64,000 nucleotides of DNA from Macropodus opercularis. Its lineage: Eukaryota; Chordata; Actinopteri; Anabantiformes; Osphronemidae. How positions within the stretch are numbered: position 1 is the first letter of the stretch; the number at the start of each line of letters is the position of its first letter. The notes beneath the pieces are model-generated. The model made no database searches. It saw nothing but the letters and a program-made list of their open reading frames with translations, and was not told the origin of the DNA. The DNA is taken from assembly GCA_030770545.1 (NCBI GenBank), contig CM061106.1, positions 7,183,001-7,247,000 on the forward strand, given 5' to 3'. Below, piece after piece: positions 12,053 to 24,829 of the stretch. The position numbers and the translations under genes are program-made.

Positions 12053-15000
12053 ATGATGTCACTGAGGGTTGTCACCTGGAATGTACGTGGAATCAATAAG
12101 AAGGAAAAAAGAGTCAAAGGACCTCAGGACTCTGCAAGCAGACATAGTATTACTACAAGAAACCCACACTCCCCAAACTATAGACTACACTTTAGCCTCA
12201 CCAGAGTTCCCACATGCTTACTTGGCCGGCTACAACTCTAAACAAAGAGGGGTCGCCATTATGATACATAAGAATGTAAACTTTATCCATAAAAATACAA
12301 TTATAGACCCAGAAGGAAGAACTATAATAATTAATATTCTAATACAAAAAATTGAATTCTGCATAGCCTGTGTGTACGGTCCCAATGTCGATGACCCCTC
12401 TTTTTTTCACACCTTCTTCACATCACTGGCTGCTCACTCTGGTTCTAAACTTATAATAGGAGGGGACTTTAACTTAGTGAGTAACCCAGAGCTGGACAGG
12501 CTAAGCACAGCAGTGAGCAACAGGAGCTGGCAATCAGTAGAGACGTTAAAACAGTACATGGATGATTTCGGTCTTTGCGACGCCTGGCGTTCCTTCCACC
12601 CCACCTCCAGGGAATATACCTTCTTCTCCCCAGTTCACCACTCGCACTCCCGTATAGATTACATTTTAGTGAACAAGTCACTTCTATCAGATGTCTCTGA
12701 CACCAGTATTCACTCTATCACCATTAGCGATCATGCACCAGTTTCTCTTTCTTTGAGTAGGACAGTAACACCACCAAGCAAGAGCTGGAGATTTAATACA
12801 TCATTACTTAATGACCTGGACTTTATCAGTTACATCAAAACAGAATGGGCAACCTTTATGGAAATCAACGACACACCAGGAACGTCACCTTGTCTTCTCT
12901 GGGAGACTGGAAAGGCAGTTATGCGCGGTAGAATTATTTCATACTCATCAAACAAGAAAAAGAAAGTGATGTTGCAGGAGTCAGAACTAGAACAAAAAAT
13001 TAAATCTCTGGAAATTAGCTATGCTGCTTCCCCACACGACGACATCCTGGGAGAACTAAGAAAGCTAAAATTAGAACTAAACAAAATTACGGATAGGAAA
13101 ACTCAATTTCAAATAGAACAACTACGTTGGGAGAATTTTGATCATGGCAACAAATGTGGCAAATTCTTAGCCAACCAATTAAAAAACAATAAGGAAAAAC
13201 AAACCATCCACTCAATTATTACAAAAAGAGGCAACATCACTCATGACCCTCAAAAAATAAATAATACTTTTAAGAACTTTTATCAACATTTATATACATC
13301 AGAAATAGAGCCATCTACCTCAGCCATAGAAACGTTCTTAAATAAACTTGAATTACCAAAGTTAAACCAAACACAAGTTATAACTCTGGACTCACCATTC
13401 TCCCCGGCTGAGCTGCAGGAAGCCCTGCAGCAGATGCCCAATAAAAAAGCTCCAGGACCGGATGGTTTTCCAGCTGAATTCTATAAGGAATTCTGGGCTA
13501 TGCTGGCACCAAGCTTTTACAAAATGGTAGTAGAAGTTAAAAAGCAAGGCTCAATACCAGCTAACATGAACTCTGCCGTTATAAGTCTGCTTCAAAAACC
13601 AGGGAAAGACCCCACTCTCCCATCAAGCTACAGACCAATTTCATTAATAAATGTAGACCTAAAAATAATCTGCAAAGCCCTCGCTAGAAGAATAGAGAAA
13701 ATTACCCCTTATATAATTCACTCTGATCAAACAGGTTTTATAAAAGGGAGACAGTCAACAAACAACATGTATAGATTAATCAACCTAATTGATTATGTCA
13801 CCATCCACAAACTAGAATCAGCCATTGTCTCACTAGATGCAGAAAAAGCGTTTGACCGAGTAAACTGGAAGTTCCTGCTAGCTACACTGCATACATTTGG
13901 TATTGGAAAATCCTTTATAGACTGGATCCAAATATTATATAGCTCAGCAAATGCAGCAGTTCGAACAAACGGTCAGATCTCGTCAAGGTTTAATTTGTGT
14001 AGAGGAACCAGACAAGGTTGCCCACTCTCCCCCTCACTATTCGCAATATTTATTGAACCACTAGCGGCAGCAATTAGACAAAATGAAGGGATCACTGGAA
14101 TACTGACTAAAACAGTAAATCATAAAATAAGCCTATATGCTGATGATGTTTTACTTTTCCTCCTCAAGCCACAAAATTCACTTCCCACAACCACCACTAT
14201 TATCAACGAATTTTCAGCTCTGTCAGAATACTCTATCAACTGGACAAAGTCTACAGTGCTGCCACTTAACTATGACTTCCAAAGCGCTCATTCTAACACA
14301 CTCCGGCCAGGGAACATCAGATATCTGGGCATTGAATTCTCCGCTAGGCTGTCAGACCTCACAGAACTAAACTATTCTCCATTACTAAAAGAAATAGAAT
14401 CTAACCTCAACAGATGGCAGTCCCTACCGATCTCATTAATGGGAAGAATTGCCACCATTAAAATGATGGTCTTACCTAAACTTAACTACCTGTTCTCAAT
14501 GATACCAAACCAGCCATCCCAGGTGTGGTTTAAGACACTAGACGCATGCATCTCAAAATTTTTATGGAAAAACAAACCACCACGTATAAGCCTGAAAACG
14601 CTTGAAAAACATAAGAGCTGTGGAGGCTTGGAACTACCTAATCCTTACCACTACTTCCTTGCCAATAGATTGAATCACGTCCACAAATGGATAAATTCCA
14701 GTCCAGCAGATGTATCCTGGTTAGACATTGAACAAACATTTTGTAAAGACATTAAAATTGCAGATTTACCATTTATCAGTACCAAAATCAAACTTCATAA
14801 TTGCTTCCGGTTTACTAGCATAAGAACATCCCTGACAGCCTGGTGGAAATTCTTAAAAATAACTGGCTCTTCACTTGCCCCCTGCCAATATACACCACTT
14901 TGGAACAATCCAGACATCCTACAAAACAAAAAAATCATTAAATTCCCAATCTGGTATAACAAAGGAATAACACATATGAAACACATTTTTGTAAGGGATA

Positions 15001-15743
15001 GAGTTATCCCATTCGAGGAGCTAGTGTCCAAATTTGGAATTACTAATGGCAACTTTTTAGAATATCAACAACTTAAATCAATAATTAAGGCAAAAAACAA
15101 AAACACTCCGATACAATGGCAACCTCCACCAGCAGTAGAACGGTTTATTGGAATCTCACCTAGAAGAGTATTATCAAAAATCTATATAATTCTGTCTAAA
15201 ACGAATGACACAGTGTGTCTCCCGATATCTAAATGGGAAACTGATTTGGGCATCACCACCGACCAAACGTTCTGGACAAATATATGCTCAAACTTATTCC
15301 AAATGACTAAAAATACAAATTTGCAGTTAATACAATATAAAATTCTTCATAGAACACACTATACAGGTCAAAGGATGTTCCAGATGGGTCTCACTAAGTC
15401 CAACACCTGCCCACACTGCACAGATAACACAGCAGATAGATACCTACATGCATTCTGGTCATGCCCACCTGTGCAACAATTCTGGCAAGGAGTTTGCAAA
15501 CACTTATCAACCTGGTTAAGGTATCCAATCCCAGTATCACCCGCACTGTGTCTTTTAGGAGATCTAAGAGGGCTCAATCTAGAGAAAAACACGTCACAAC
15601 TACTATTCACTGCCTTATGCGTCGCAAAGAAAATCATCCTTATGAACTGGAAAACTAAAAAGAAATTAAGCATCAATCACTACTTGAACAGTCTGTCAGA
15701 CTACATAACCTTAGAAACATTGACTGATTGTTTAAATCATTAA
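12053..15743 (+). CDS. L1 ORF2 protein (endonuclease and reverse transcriptase), one frameshift
   Basis: The N-terminal endonuclease start (MMSLRVVTWNVRGINKKEKR) is read from ATG 12,053. A switch of frame inside or next to the A-rich run at about 12,100-12,120 leads into a 1,200-residue frame that stays open to the stop at 15,741-15,743. In the main frame one sees endonuclease motifs QETHT, YGPN, GGDFN, RIDYIL and SDHAPV; RT motifs KKAPGPDGF, YRPISL, QTGFIKGRQ, DAEKAFDRV, TRQGCPLSP and catalytic YADD (near base 14,137); and a C-terminal knuckle CX2CX9HX4C (CPHC to HAFWSC). In the L1 family this protein nicks DNA and copies the RNA at the nick. The single break makes this copy probably inactive unless it is a sequencing error. 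Confidence 0.85.
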
Positions 15744-18440
15744 CTGGAACTCCACTCTAATTGATTCCACCTCATGGTGGTTATGTGTGTGGCCTGAGGC
15801 GTTGTACTGTGCCCGGCACTGGCGTAGCGGAGGGAGGCCTGGGGCTGGGGTGCTGCTCTGCCCTTGTGGGCGGGGGGGTGGTTGTCGCGGATCATGGGGC
15901 GGCCGCACGGGCCCTCTGTTCAGGGGGGTAGTATCTGCGGGGCTGGTGCTTGGGGTCGAGGGGTCGGCTAGTTGGTGGATTGGCGCATAGCTAGCTCTGG
16001 GGGCGGGGGCGGACCTCCCTACTGGTGGGGGGGCGGACCGGGGTTGTGGACTTGGGTGCCCGGTGTCTGTGGGGTTCCCTGGCGGGGGCCTGCCTGCTCC
16101 TGGGGGGTGCTCCTTCCCCTGGGGCGTCCTTGTGGGGGCGGAGGGTTGCCGCTCCTAGCGGTCGGACTCCTAGGATGCGGCGGGGGCACGTGGCGATGGA
16201 GCATGATGGGATCGGTGGGGGGATCTGCCTGGGCGCTGGATCCCTGTGGCACCTGGGCTGGGATCGGACCGCCCTACACAGCTACACAGTGTGTGTGTGT
16301 GTGTGTGCATCTAGGGGGGGGGGTGGACTTATGGGCTTGTGTATATGGGGGTGGATATGTGTAGATGCATATGGATCTGGATGTGTGTTATGTAAGAGAT
16401 TGCGTGTCTGAATGAATGACCTCACGGGGCGAGCATGAGTATGCGTGAGGGAGAGGATGTGTATGTGAGACAGAGGAGGTGGGGAGGCCCTGACTGCGCT
16501 GCCTGTGGTTCACTGGGCAGCACAACCGTGGCCCTCTGGTCAGGTCTGTCTGTCCCCCTCTGGGAGGGACTGGGGGTGGTGGGATAGGATGCTGAGCTAG
16601 TCTGGGACCTAGCTCGGCTGACCTTTGTACCTCATGCCACAGCTACATTTTACACCCATTCACCTAGGTCTATGAGGGGCCCTGTCCATATGGGGGGACT
16701 GGCTCGAATTGCAGCCTTAAACATCGTCCCTCCCAGAACGGAAGGCCCCTCAGTTTTTAACTACATTACACACAACACCAAACAAGGCTTTGGAGACTGG
16801 TAGTCTTCCAATGTCCTTTATATTCACATACACATACATTTAGGGCCTAAGGGGGTGGTCTCCTACCGGGGTCCGAGAGGAGGGGCCAGGTGTGACCTCG
16901 GTAGTCGCATCCGGCAAGGATGACCACCACCCTGTTCTTAATTGCAAGTAGACACTTAGGGACGGGGGACACCCTCTGGGAGACACGTCCGTCAGCCAGC
17001 GGTTGTGCTCCTGGACACCTCCCCCACTTTTAATGCATCTTAGCCCCACACTTACAAACCAAGCTGGCTGGCAGGGTAACGGGGTCCTGTCTTGCTGCCC
17101 CTGGCTCCTCCTCGGATGGGGGCAGGGGAGGTGGCTTTAGAGGTGCCGCGGGTCCTGCCCTCGCGGGTCCTGCCCTCATGAATGGGACTTCGCGTATGGT
17201 GTGGGTGTGAGTGTGTATAGTATCACGTATGGATGGGTAGGTTCTGGGGGGAATGTATGTGGCAGTATGTGGGTATGTATGTTAGTGGTGTGGCTGATGT
17301 TTGGGTGGCCCGATCCTGGCGCAGGCTAGGGGATCTTGCTGCCTGGGCGGCCTCCTCTGCTGATTCCCACTAATGCCTACCTAGTGCTGCAAGCCCACCT
17401 TGACGCTGGGGGTGGTGTCTGGCCGTGGGGGGGGGGCTCTTCTCCGTCCTTGCGGGGGACGCAAACTGGGGGTGGATTCCCCTCGGGACGCCGGGGGCCC
17501 TCGCCTATGGGTTCCTTGCAGACTGTGGGTGCCCGGGTTCTGCTCTCTGGGGCTGACCCCCCCGGTGGAGGGGGGGTCTGCTTCTGTTCTTCCCGGGGTG
17601 GGCTGGCGCTGGCTCATCGGTGGCCGGACCTGGCTCCTGGTGCTGTCCCTGTGGCTGCTGCAGCCCTGTCTGGGGGGCGTGGGCGGGCGCCCCGGTTCAA
17701 GGCATCTGCCCTTCCGGGCCTGAGAGGTATGTGGCGCACTGGTTACTGGGCCCTTTCTTGCTGCTTGTTGGAGCATTGGGACGGTAGGGACACATTCATC
17801 ACCTTCCCCCATCACCCTGGTTTCTGCTAGTGGCACTGTGCACCAATGCTTGCATCACCACAAGCGGTGAATGATGTTGTTTCACTGTTTCGGGGTAATG
17901 GAACAAACTATATGAGCAACAAAGTGCATACGTGTTATGTTATGATATACCTTCCTCTTATGTATCTATTTACTTATTTGAATTGGTTTTTGTGTTGTTG
18001 TTTTTTTTTTGTTTTTTTTTTTTTTCACAAATGAAGTTATCATGGTGTTGGTAATGCTGCACTTGTACTTATAGTCGTTTTGTGGTTATTGTTGTTATTG
18101 CTGCTGTGGTTACTGTAGATGTCGCTGCTTGTCATTATCATCATACCTACCAGGACTGTTAACAATCAATTTCATCACTATAACTTATTTACGTAATGTT
18201 AGCTATACCCTGTTGGTTGTACTATGTATCTTGTTGTCTGTGCTTCCTCTTCTCACCCCCCCCCCCCCTTTCCTCCTGTCCAATCCAGAGACTCTCATTT
18301 CGTCTTGATAGAACAATTAAAACAAAGATCTTCAAAGAGGGGTTCATAGTTCATGTATCCCTTTTGAAAAAGCAAAACTGCCCACCACAATACAGCATCC
18401 AGCACATACATGATGGATGCTAAACTGCTGGACAGGACAA
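15744..18440 (+). other. L1 3' UTR, strongly G-rich on the plus strand
   Basis: From about 15,790 to 17,720 the plus strand is packed with runs of three to nine G (for example near 15,870, 16,020, 16,310 and 17,430), and no convincing coding frame exists. The tail (17,840-18,440) is T-rich, with long T, C and A runs. A diverged piece of the same sequence (matching about 16,551-16,757) lies at 51,530-51,720, which supports its being part of a dispersed repeat. G-rich 3' UTRs are known in L1s and can form G-quadruplexes. Confidence 0.7.
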
Positions 18441-18462
18441 AAAAAAAAAAAAAAAAAAAAAA

Positions 18463-21400
18463 CTGCACTGAGGTATGTGGGCAAAGAATACAAGGAAAAT
18501 CCTGTTCTAAAATCTGCCTAGTAAATGTGTATCCCAGAGCTAACCCCGAGAAGAAAAGGAGAATGTATGCAATTCTAGACGATCAAAGTAATGTATCATT
18601 AGCCCGTTCCTCCTTTTTTAACATGTTCGAGCAGAACAGCGAACCCCTCCCATACACATTGAAAACATGCTCAGGCACAGTGGACAAAATGGGACGCCGA
18701 GCTCACGGCTTTGTGATTGAAGGCATGGATGGAAAAGTATCCATGCCGCTACCAATTCTCACTGAATGTAACCAAATTCCAGACAACAGGAGTGAAATAC
18801 CTACTCCAGGAGCTGCTGCCGCTCACTTGTCTCACATAGCTTCAGAAATACCACCACTCGATCCATCAGCAGATATTTTGCTTCTTTTAGGACGAGATGT
18901 CATTCGGGCTCATAAGGTCCGCCGCCAAGTAAACGGCCCCCACGAAGCACCTTATGCCCAGCAGCTGGACCTCGGGTGGGTGGTTATTGGAAACGTCTGC
19001 CTCTCAGGAGCCCACAGGCCCACTGTGAACTCCTACAAAACAAACATACTATACAATGGCCGGCCGAGTTATCTGTCTCCCTGCGAGAACAGAATACACA
19101 CTAAAGAAAAGTACACAGCAGATTGTTCTCCTGTTGTGAGTGTGCAAGCCGAAGATGAGCTAGGAAAACACATCTTCAATCAAACAGCAGACGACGACAA
19201 AGTGGCACATTCTGTCGAAGAAGAGGCATTTTTGAACATCATGCATAACGAGTTTATTAAAGACGAATCAAATAATTGGGTAGCCCCACTGCCGTTTCGT
19301 TATCCTCGACAACGCCTACCCAACAACAAAGAGCAGGCACTCAATCGCCTCATGTCACTACGAAAGAGGTTGAAGAAGAACCCTGAAATGAAAAGACATT
19401 ATGTGGAATTCATGGAAAGGCTCTTTGTCAAGGGACATGCAGAGAAAGCTCCTCCTCTCAAGGCTCATCAAGAATGCTGGTATCTTCCAAGCTTTGGCAT
19501 TTACCATCCTCGAAAGCCAAGTAAAATCAGAATAGTTTTTGACTCAAGTGCTCAGTGCGAGAATGTGTCCCTCAATCAGGTATTGCTCAAAGGCCCTGAT
19601 CTCAATAACAGTCTTGTAGGTGTGCTGTTACGCTTCAGAGGTGATCCATACGCTGTGATGGCTGACGTGGAACAGATGTTTCACAACTTTAGAGTCAGAG
19701 ACGACCATCGCGACTACCTGCGCTTCTTGTGGTTCCATGACCACAATTAGGATGGAGAAGTAGAAGAGTTTCGCATGACAGTGCATGTGTTTGGAAACTG
19801 TCCATCACCATCAGTTGCTATATACGGACTCAAGAGGACTGCGGCAGGAGGAGAGAGAGAATATGGTAGCGATGTGAGGGAATTCATTGAGCGCCATTTT
19901 TATGTTGATGATGGGCTGAAGTCATTCGCCTCCGAAGATCAAGCAATTGATGTGATTCACAGATCACAGAAAATGCTGGCTCAGTCAAACATTCGTCTTC
20001 ACAAGATTGCATCAAACAGTCCTGTTATTACCAGTACTTTCCCACATGAAGATCTAGCCGCAGGTCTGCAAGGACTAGAACTGGGACAACATTCTCTACC
20101 CGTGCACCGAGCCTTGGACTGGGTTGGGACCTGTCTACGGATCAGTTCTCATTTCATGTCGAGATCAGTGATAAGCCTTTCACCAAACGTGGAGTGTTAT
20201 CGGTCATCAGCAGTTTATACGACCCACTCGGTTTTGCTGTACCAGTCAGCATCGAAGGCCGCTCCATTCTGAGAGAGATTTCTATCGACGTCGGAGACTG
20301 GGATGTCCCACTGCCAAAAGAGAAACAAGACATGTGGCAAAAATGGAAAAATTCTCTAAAACACCTGCAACAGCTCAAGATCTCACGTATGTACACATAT
20401 ATCACACTGTCTGAAGCACAGAGAAAGGAAATACATGTTTTCTGCGATGCATCCATTAAGGCCGTTGGAGCTGTTGCTTACTTGAAGCTTACAGACACTG
20501 ATGGGCACAGCGAGGTAGGATTTCTCCTCGGCAAAGCCAGGCTTGCGCCGAAACCAGACATCTCCATTCCCAGATTAGAACTATGTGCTGCTGTGCTAGC
20601 CACAGAAGTGGTAGAACTCCTCAGGGAAGAACTTGACACTTCAATAAATGAGGTGAAACTTTATACAGACTCTAAAGTAGTACTAGGCTACATCTTCAAC
20701 GAAAAAAGACGCTTTTATGTGTACGTCCACAACCGCGTGCAGCGCATTAGACGTTCAACACAGACTCATCAATGGAACTATGTACCAACGCACCTGAACC
20801 CCGCCGACCATGCCACAAGAGCACTGCCTGCTGAACAACTGTCTGGCTCCACATGGCTCCGTGGACCTGCTTTCCTTACTGACGCAAATCAAAGACCAAT
20901 GCGAGAAGAGTCTTTTGGTCTTATTAACCCGGAAAGCGACACAGAGCTTCGTCCAGAGGTAGTGTCCTGTGTCACCTCTTTGTCAGGAAGCAGTCTCGAA
21001 GCGACAAGGTTCAAAAGATTTTCCAGTTGGAGTCGTCTAATGAAGGCTGTCGCCAGGCTGCAGCACATTGCCAACAGCTTTAAAGGATCATCGGAGGATG
21101 CCTGTCACAGATGGCACAAGTGTAACATGCACAATACTGAGGAGCAACTCCATCTAGCCAAAGCCACTATCATCTGTGCAGTTCAAAGAGAGGTGTATGC
21201 AGATGATGTCAGGTGCATGGAGGAGGGTGAGTCCATCCGCAGACAAAGCCCACTGAGTAAATTAAGTCCATTCATAGACAGTAACGCAGTACTTCGAGTT
21301 GGAGGTCGGCTGAGGAAAGCACAGCTCTCAACGGATGAAGCGCACCCCATGCTCATTCCCAGTAAGCATCATGTGACTCAGCTCATAATCAGGCACTTTC

Positions 21401-22527
21401 ATGAACAAGTACGCCACCAGGGTAGACACTTTACTGAAGGCGCCGTTAGAGCTGCAGGCTTTTGGATAGTAGGAGGGAAGAGAGCGATCAGTACTTTCAT
21501 CTTCAACTGTGTCACATGCCGCAGACTAAGAGGCAAACAACAGGAACAAATCATGTCAGATCTGCCAGAAGACAGAGTGTGCACAAACCCACCCTTTACG
21601 TGCGTGGGCTTAGACGTTTTCGGCCCATGGCCCGTTACAGTGAGAAAAACACGAGGCGGTCACGCAGAGTCTAAAAGATGGGCAGTCATCTTCACATGTA
21701 TGGGAACTCGCGCTATACACATTGAAGTCATAGAATCTATGGACACTTCGTCGTTCATCAACGCTCTGCGCCGCTTCAGTGCCATCCGAGGTACAGCTAA
21801 ACTGCTTAGATCTGACTGCGGCACAAACTTTGTAAGCGCTTGCAGAGAACTCCAAATAGACAAACAGGGCTGTCATAACAACAAAATCAACGCCTACCTC
21901 GAAGACAGTGGCTGTCGATGGCAGTTTAATCCACCACATGCTTCACATATGGCAGGATCTTGGGAGCGCATGATTGGTGTCACCCGGCGGATTCTGGACG
22001 CAATATTGCTACAGCACGGAGACGGAAAGCTTACACATGAAGTGTTAACGACGTTCATGGCAGAGATCACTGCAATAGTCAATGCAAGGCCGCTGACAGT
22101 GATTTCTACTGACCCAGAGCATCCGGAGATTCTCACTCCTGCCATGTTGCTTACACAAAAGGTTGGTACACCTCTAATACCACCTGGGCAGTTTGAAAAC
22201 CACGATCTTTTCAGAGCACAATGGAGACGTGTGCAATATCTTGCGAACGTCTTCTGGGGACGATGGAAGAGAGAGTACCTTAGTGGACTACAATCTCGTC
22301 GCAAGTGGAGGACACCACAACCTGATTTGAAGGTCGGGGACGTCATCCTACTCAAAGATAAGCAGGAAAAAAGAAACCACTGGCCTCTCGGACTTGTCAC
22401 AAAGACTTTTCCTAGTGAGGATGGAAAAGTCAGGAAGATCGAAGTCAAGGTTGTTCGGAATGGTGAGCAGAGACTTTACTTGAGACCCATCAGTGAAGTC
22501 ATCCTGTTGCAAGGAGGCAAAACCTGA
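18463..22527 (+). pseudogene. BEL/Pao LTR retrotransposon pol region, broken
   Basis: Starts inside the protein at NCTEVCG, immediately after an A23 tract. Gag and the 5' LTR are absent. Order: aspartic protease (ILDDQSN), RT (with YVDD at about 19,900), RNase H (FCDAS, ELCAA, YTDSK, NPADHATR) and integrase (HHCC zinc motif; DDE residues in GLDVFGPW, RSDCGTNF and SWERM). Two breaks are visible: a TAG at 19,748-19,750 within RT, and a frame change at about 20,115-20,127 associated with a short repeat (GACTGGGTTGGG). From about 20,125 to the stop at 22,525-22,527 the RNase H-integrase frame is intact. In the family the protein copies its RNA and integrates the DNA; this copy cannot make a full polyprotein. 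Confidence 0.85.
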
Positions 22528-22570
22528 CAGAGTTGTTTGTTTCGATTAGTATGACGTCTTACAGACGTCA

Positions 22571-23160
22571 AGCGGGGAGTATTCTGTCTTCTCCGTTGTG
22601 TTATGTATTGTTCGTCAAGTTTGTATTTAAAGTTTAGTACTGCCTTTACTGGAAACACTGCCATCTAGTGGCCAAAGGAAGGAAGCAGCATTTGTGAGGA
22701 AACGCTACACATAGAGTATGAGCGCCACAAGCAAGACTGGTGTGCGGTGTGTCGCCTCGTTCTTCCGACGGGTGCCCGTGATAAGGCATAATCCGTAAGT
22801 TGATGTGTGGCGGCAGTTGTAAATGTTTCTGGTCGTGTTCTGTTAGTACAAAGAACGTTTAAAGTGCACGTTGAATGCTCTTGTAAGTAAGTGCTACATG
22901 TTAGCTCTGGTTTATGCTAACGCTTGCTGTATTTGAGCTAATTCGTGCTACTTCTAATGCAGTTTGTAAGTGCTCATATGTTCATGCATGTACATAGAAG
23001 CAGAATGTTATTCGTGCTTTGTTTTGTGTGTTGCAGTTTTACAAAAAATATGAGGAAAGGAAGAACTATCGTCTACCGAGTGTTCATTCAAAGCCTTTTC
23101 GTGTTTAGCTCGCTGCATAGGTTAAGCGACCACGTTTAACTGAGGGCAGAAGACTGTCTG
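22571..23160 (+). repeat. Probable polypurine tract and 3' LTR of the BEL/Pao element
   Basis: An AGCGGGGAG purine tract lies about 45 bp after the integrase stop, where BEL/Pao elements place the primer for plus-strand DNA. The LTR should begin right after it (about 22,580-22,585). No 5' LTR is available for comparison, so the end of the LTR (placed loosely near 23,160) and the target duplication are unknown. Confidence 0.45.
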
Positions 23161-23598
23161 TCCCTCGACCCACACTTTATGCTGGACAGAGCATCTTTCT
23201 GTGGTGTAACTGGATCCTGATGTCGTGGTCTGGTGTTCGTCTCCATGGCTGGTTTATTGGTGTCTTATCTGCTACGTTGCTGTGTGGCCCCATAACCTAT
23301 GGATTTAAGCACATTCCCTCTACATCCACTCAGTCGCCTTATTTGGTCATGTTTCACTCCCATGTGCAGCTTATCTGCTCGTCTCCTAGTCTCCCATCCT
23401 TCACATACTGTTTAATGACTTGTGTCTGCTACTCTCTAAACTTGATGTGTGTGTTTCAAACTATACTTTAATGCATTCACCTTGTTCTGTTTTCTGTCTG
23501 CATCCTACTCTCTAAGCTGTCAACTATTTACATCCCTTCAGTATCCTTGAAGTCTGAATCAAGGGCACCAGGGACAGTGGCTGGTGTCAGTGAGGGGA

Positions 23599-24020
23599 TG
23601 TTGGGTTTAGCCTGCCAACACTTAAATGTCACAATGACTCAAAGAAGACAAACTCTCTGAGATCTCCAGTTTTACGCTTGTGCGCACAAGGGAAGTCGCT
23701 CTGGAACACAATAACTCAGTGCCCAGCCGACGGACTTCAACTTCCCTTGGTCACAGCGCCTTTTATTAGGAAAAGTATGAAAGTCACTCCTTCACATCCG
23801 GTATAACAAGATACAAAACCACTCCATATATGGTGAATAAGATACATAGGAAGCCGTTATGCCATAAATATAGTTCTGTGAAGTTTCCTCTTGGCGTGAG
23901 CGGTTAAACATTCTTCCCTAGTACAATAGGTCATGGAGAGTACCTGCAAGCATAGTAAAATATCACAGAGACACAGAAAGGACGAGTTCACAGAGAGGAC
24001 AACACTCACATCCTCTACCA
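23599..24020 (-). mobile_element. Solo LTR, family A, copy 1
   Basis: 422 bp with TG...CA ends, flanked by exact 5-bp direct repeats GGGGA (23,594-23,598 and 24,021-24,025). It is the inverted counterpart of the solo LTR at 27,656-28,072. The polyadenylation signal on the minus strand is CTAATAAAA. A 5-bp duplication fits Ty3-like or retrovirus-like integrases. No internal region remains, as expected after LTR-LTR recombination. Confidence 0.85.
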
Positions 24021-24429
24021 GGGGAGTTCTTTGACATAGACATGATGACACAAACCTGTCACCTTCTGTGATGACCTGTCGTGGCGCTAATGCTCTTGTG
24101 CAATCATAACCTATCTGGAGTCTGACCTTGCAGTCCATCATTTGGCAGTTTTGGGAGTAGGAATGTGGGATCGTTCAAGGGGGATTAAATGTCTGGTATA
24201 GGCTGGCGGTAAGTTGATAAAACATTGAGAGGAGAATGCTCTAACTCTAAGTTCAATTACTCTTTCACTCTGAACAATGTAATCTCTGCCCATCATAGGG
24301 GTAAGCTTTAACTTGACTGGCTTCAAACCTGCACCTATGCTCTGACATACCTCTTAAACCACAAAGGTGTTGCTACTGTGTGTATTCAGTAAGGCATACA
24401 CTAAGATCTCTGTTTCAGGAGAGGTGGCT

Positions 24430-24765
24430 GTGGCAATCCATACGGGTACTATCATAGATGTGCTCCCACCCCACCAGAAAAGGAAGATATATTCTCATCT
24501 CGCCGTCTAGCATGTCTGCTGTAGCAAACGAATGATCTTCATGAAGTGGTGTAGGGTGACACTTCTTACATGTTGCACAAGTGGCCTTATTCTTGCAGTC
24601 TCTTGAATTATCAGCCAAAACACAATTTATTATCAAGCATGAACTTCCTTTTGTGTTCTGTGGGCTGACTGGAAAACCAACTAGCATTGGTGGATGTAGT
24701 GGCTTTCTCCACAGTAGATGCATGTTACTTGGTTTGAAGTGTTTATCCCTTTTAAGCCACAATTA
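24430..24765 (-). pseudogene. BEL/Pao-like gag zinc-knuckle fragment
   Basis: The minus strand encodes a Cys/His-rich segment containing DCKNKATCATCKKCHPTPLH. This resembles the second gag knuckle of BEL/Pao elements, where a CxxC pair is followed by HPT-LH. Nothing else of gag is in frame. It may be a separate relic or a displaced, inverted part of the element at 18.5-22.5 kb, which lacks exactly this region. Confidence 0.45.
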
Positions 24766-24829
24766 CCGTGTGCGCCTCTTGGACCATATGCAGAAACCTG
24801 TCACGTTTCTATACACACACTCAGGAGAG

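Larger units (their letters stand above)
10440..18462 (+). mobile_element. Tx1-like L1 LINE, nearly full length
   Basis: An approximately 8-kb non-LTR retrotransposon: 5' UTR (about 10,440-10,689), ORF1 (10,690-11,451), a TG/TA-rich spacer, ORF2 (from 12,053), a 3' UTR of about 2.7 kb and an A23 tract at 18,440-18,462. The AP-endonuclease plus RT plus C-terminal CCHC order is that of the L1 clade, and the sequence style matches fish Tx1-lineage L1s. ORF1 is intact. ORF2 has one early frame shift. Both borders are inferred: the 5' end has no defined landmark, and no target duplication was found. Confidence 0.75.

Noticed and set aside
15787..17836. Gly/Pro-rich frames on both strands in the L1 3' UTR
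   Set aside because: They follow from G-run composition, have no domain, and lie in a sequence also found as a non-coding fragment at 51.5 kb.
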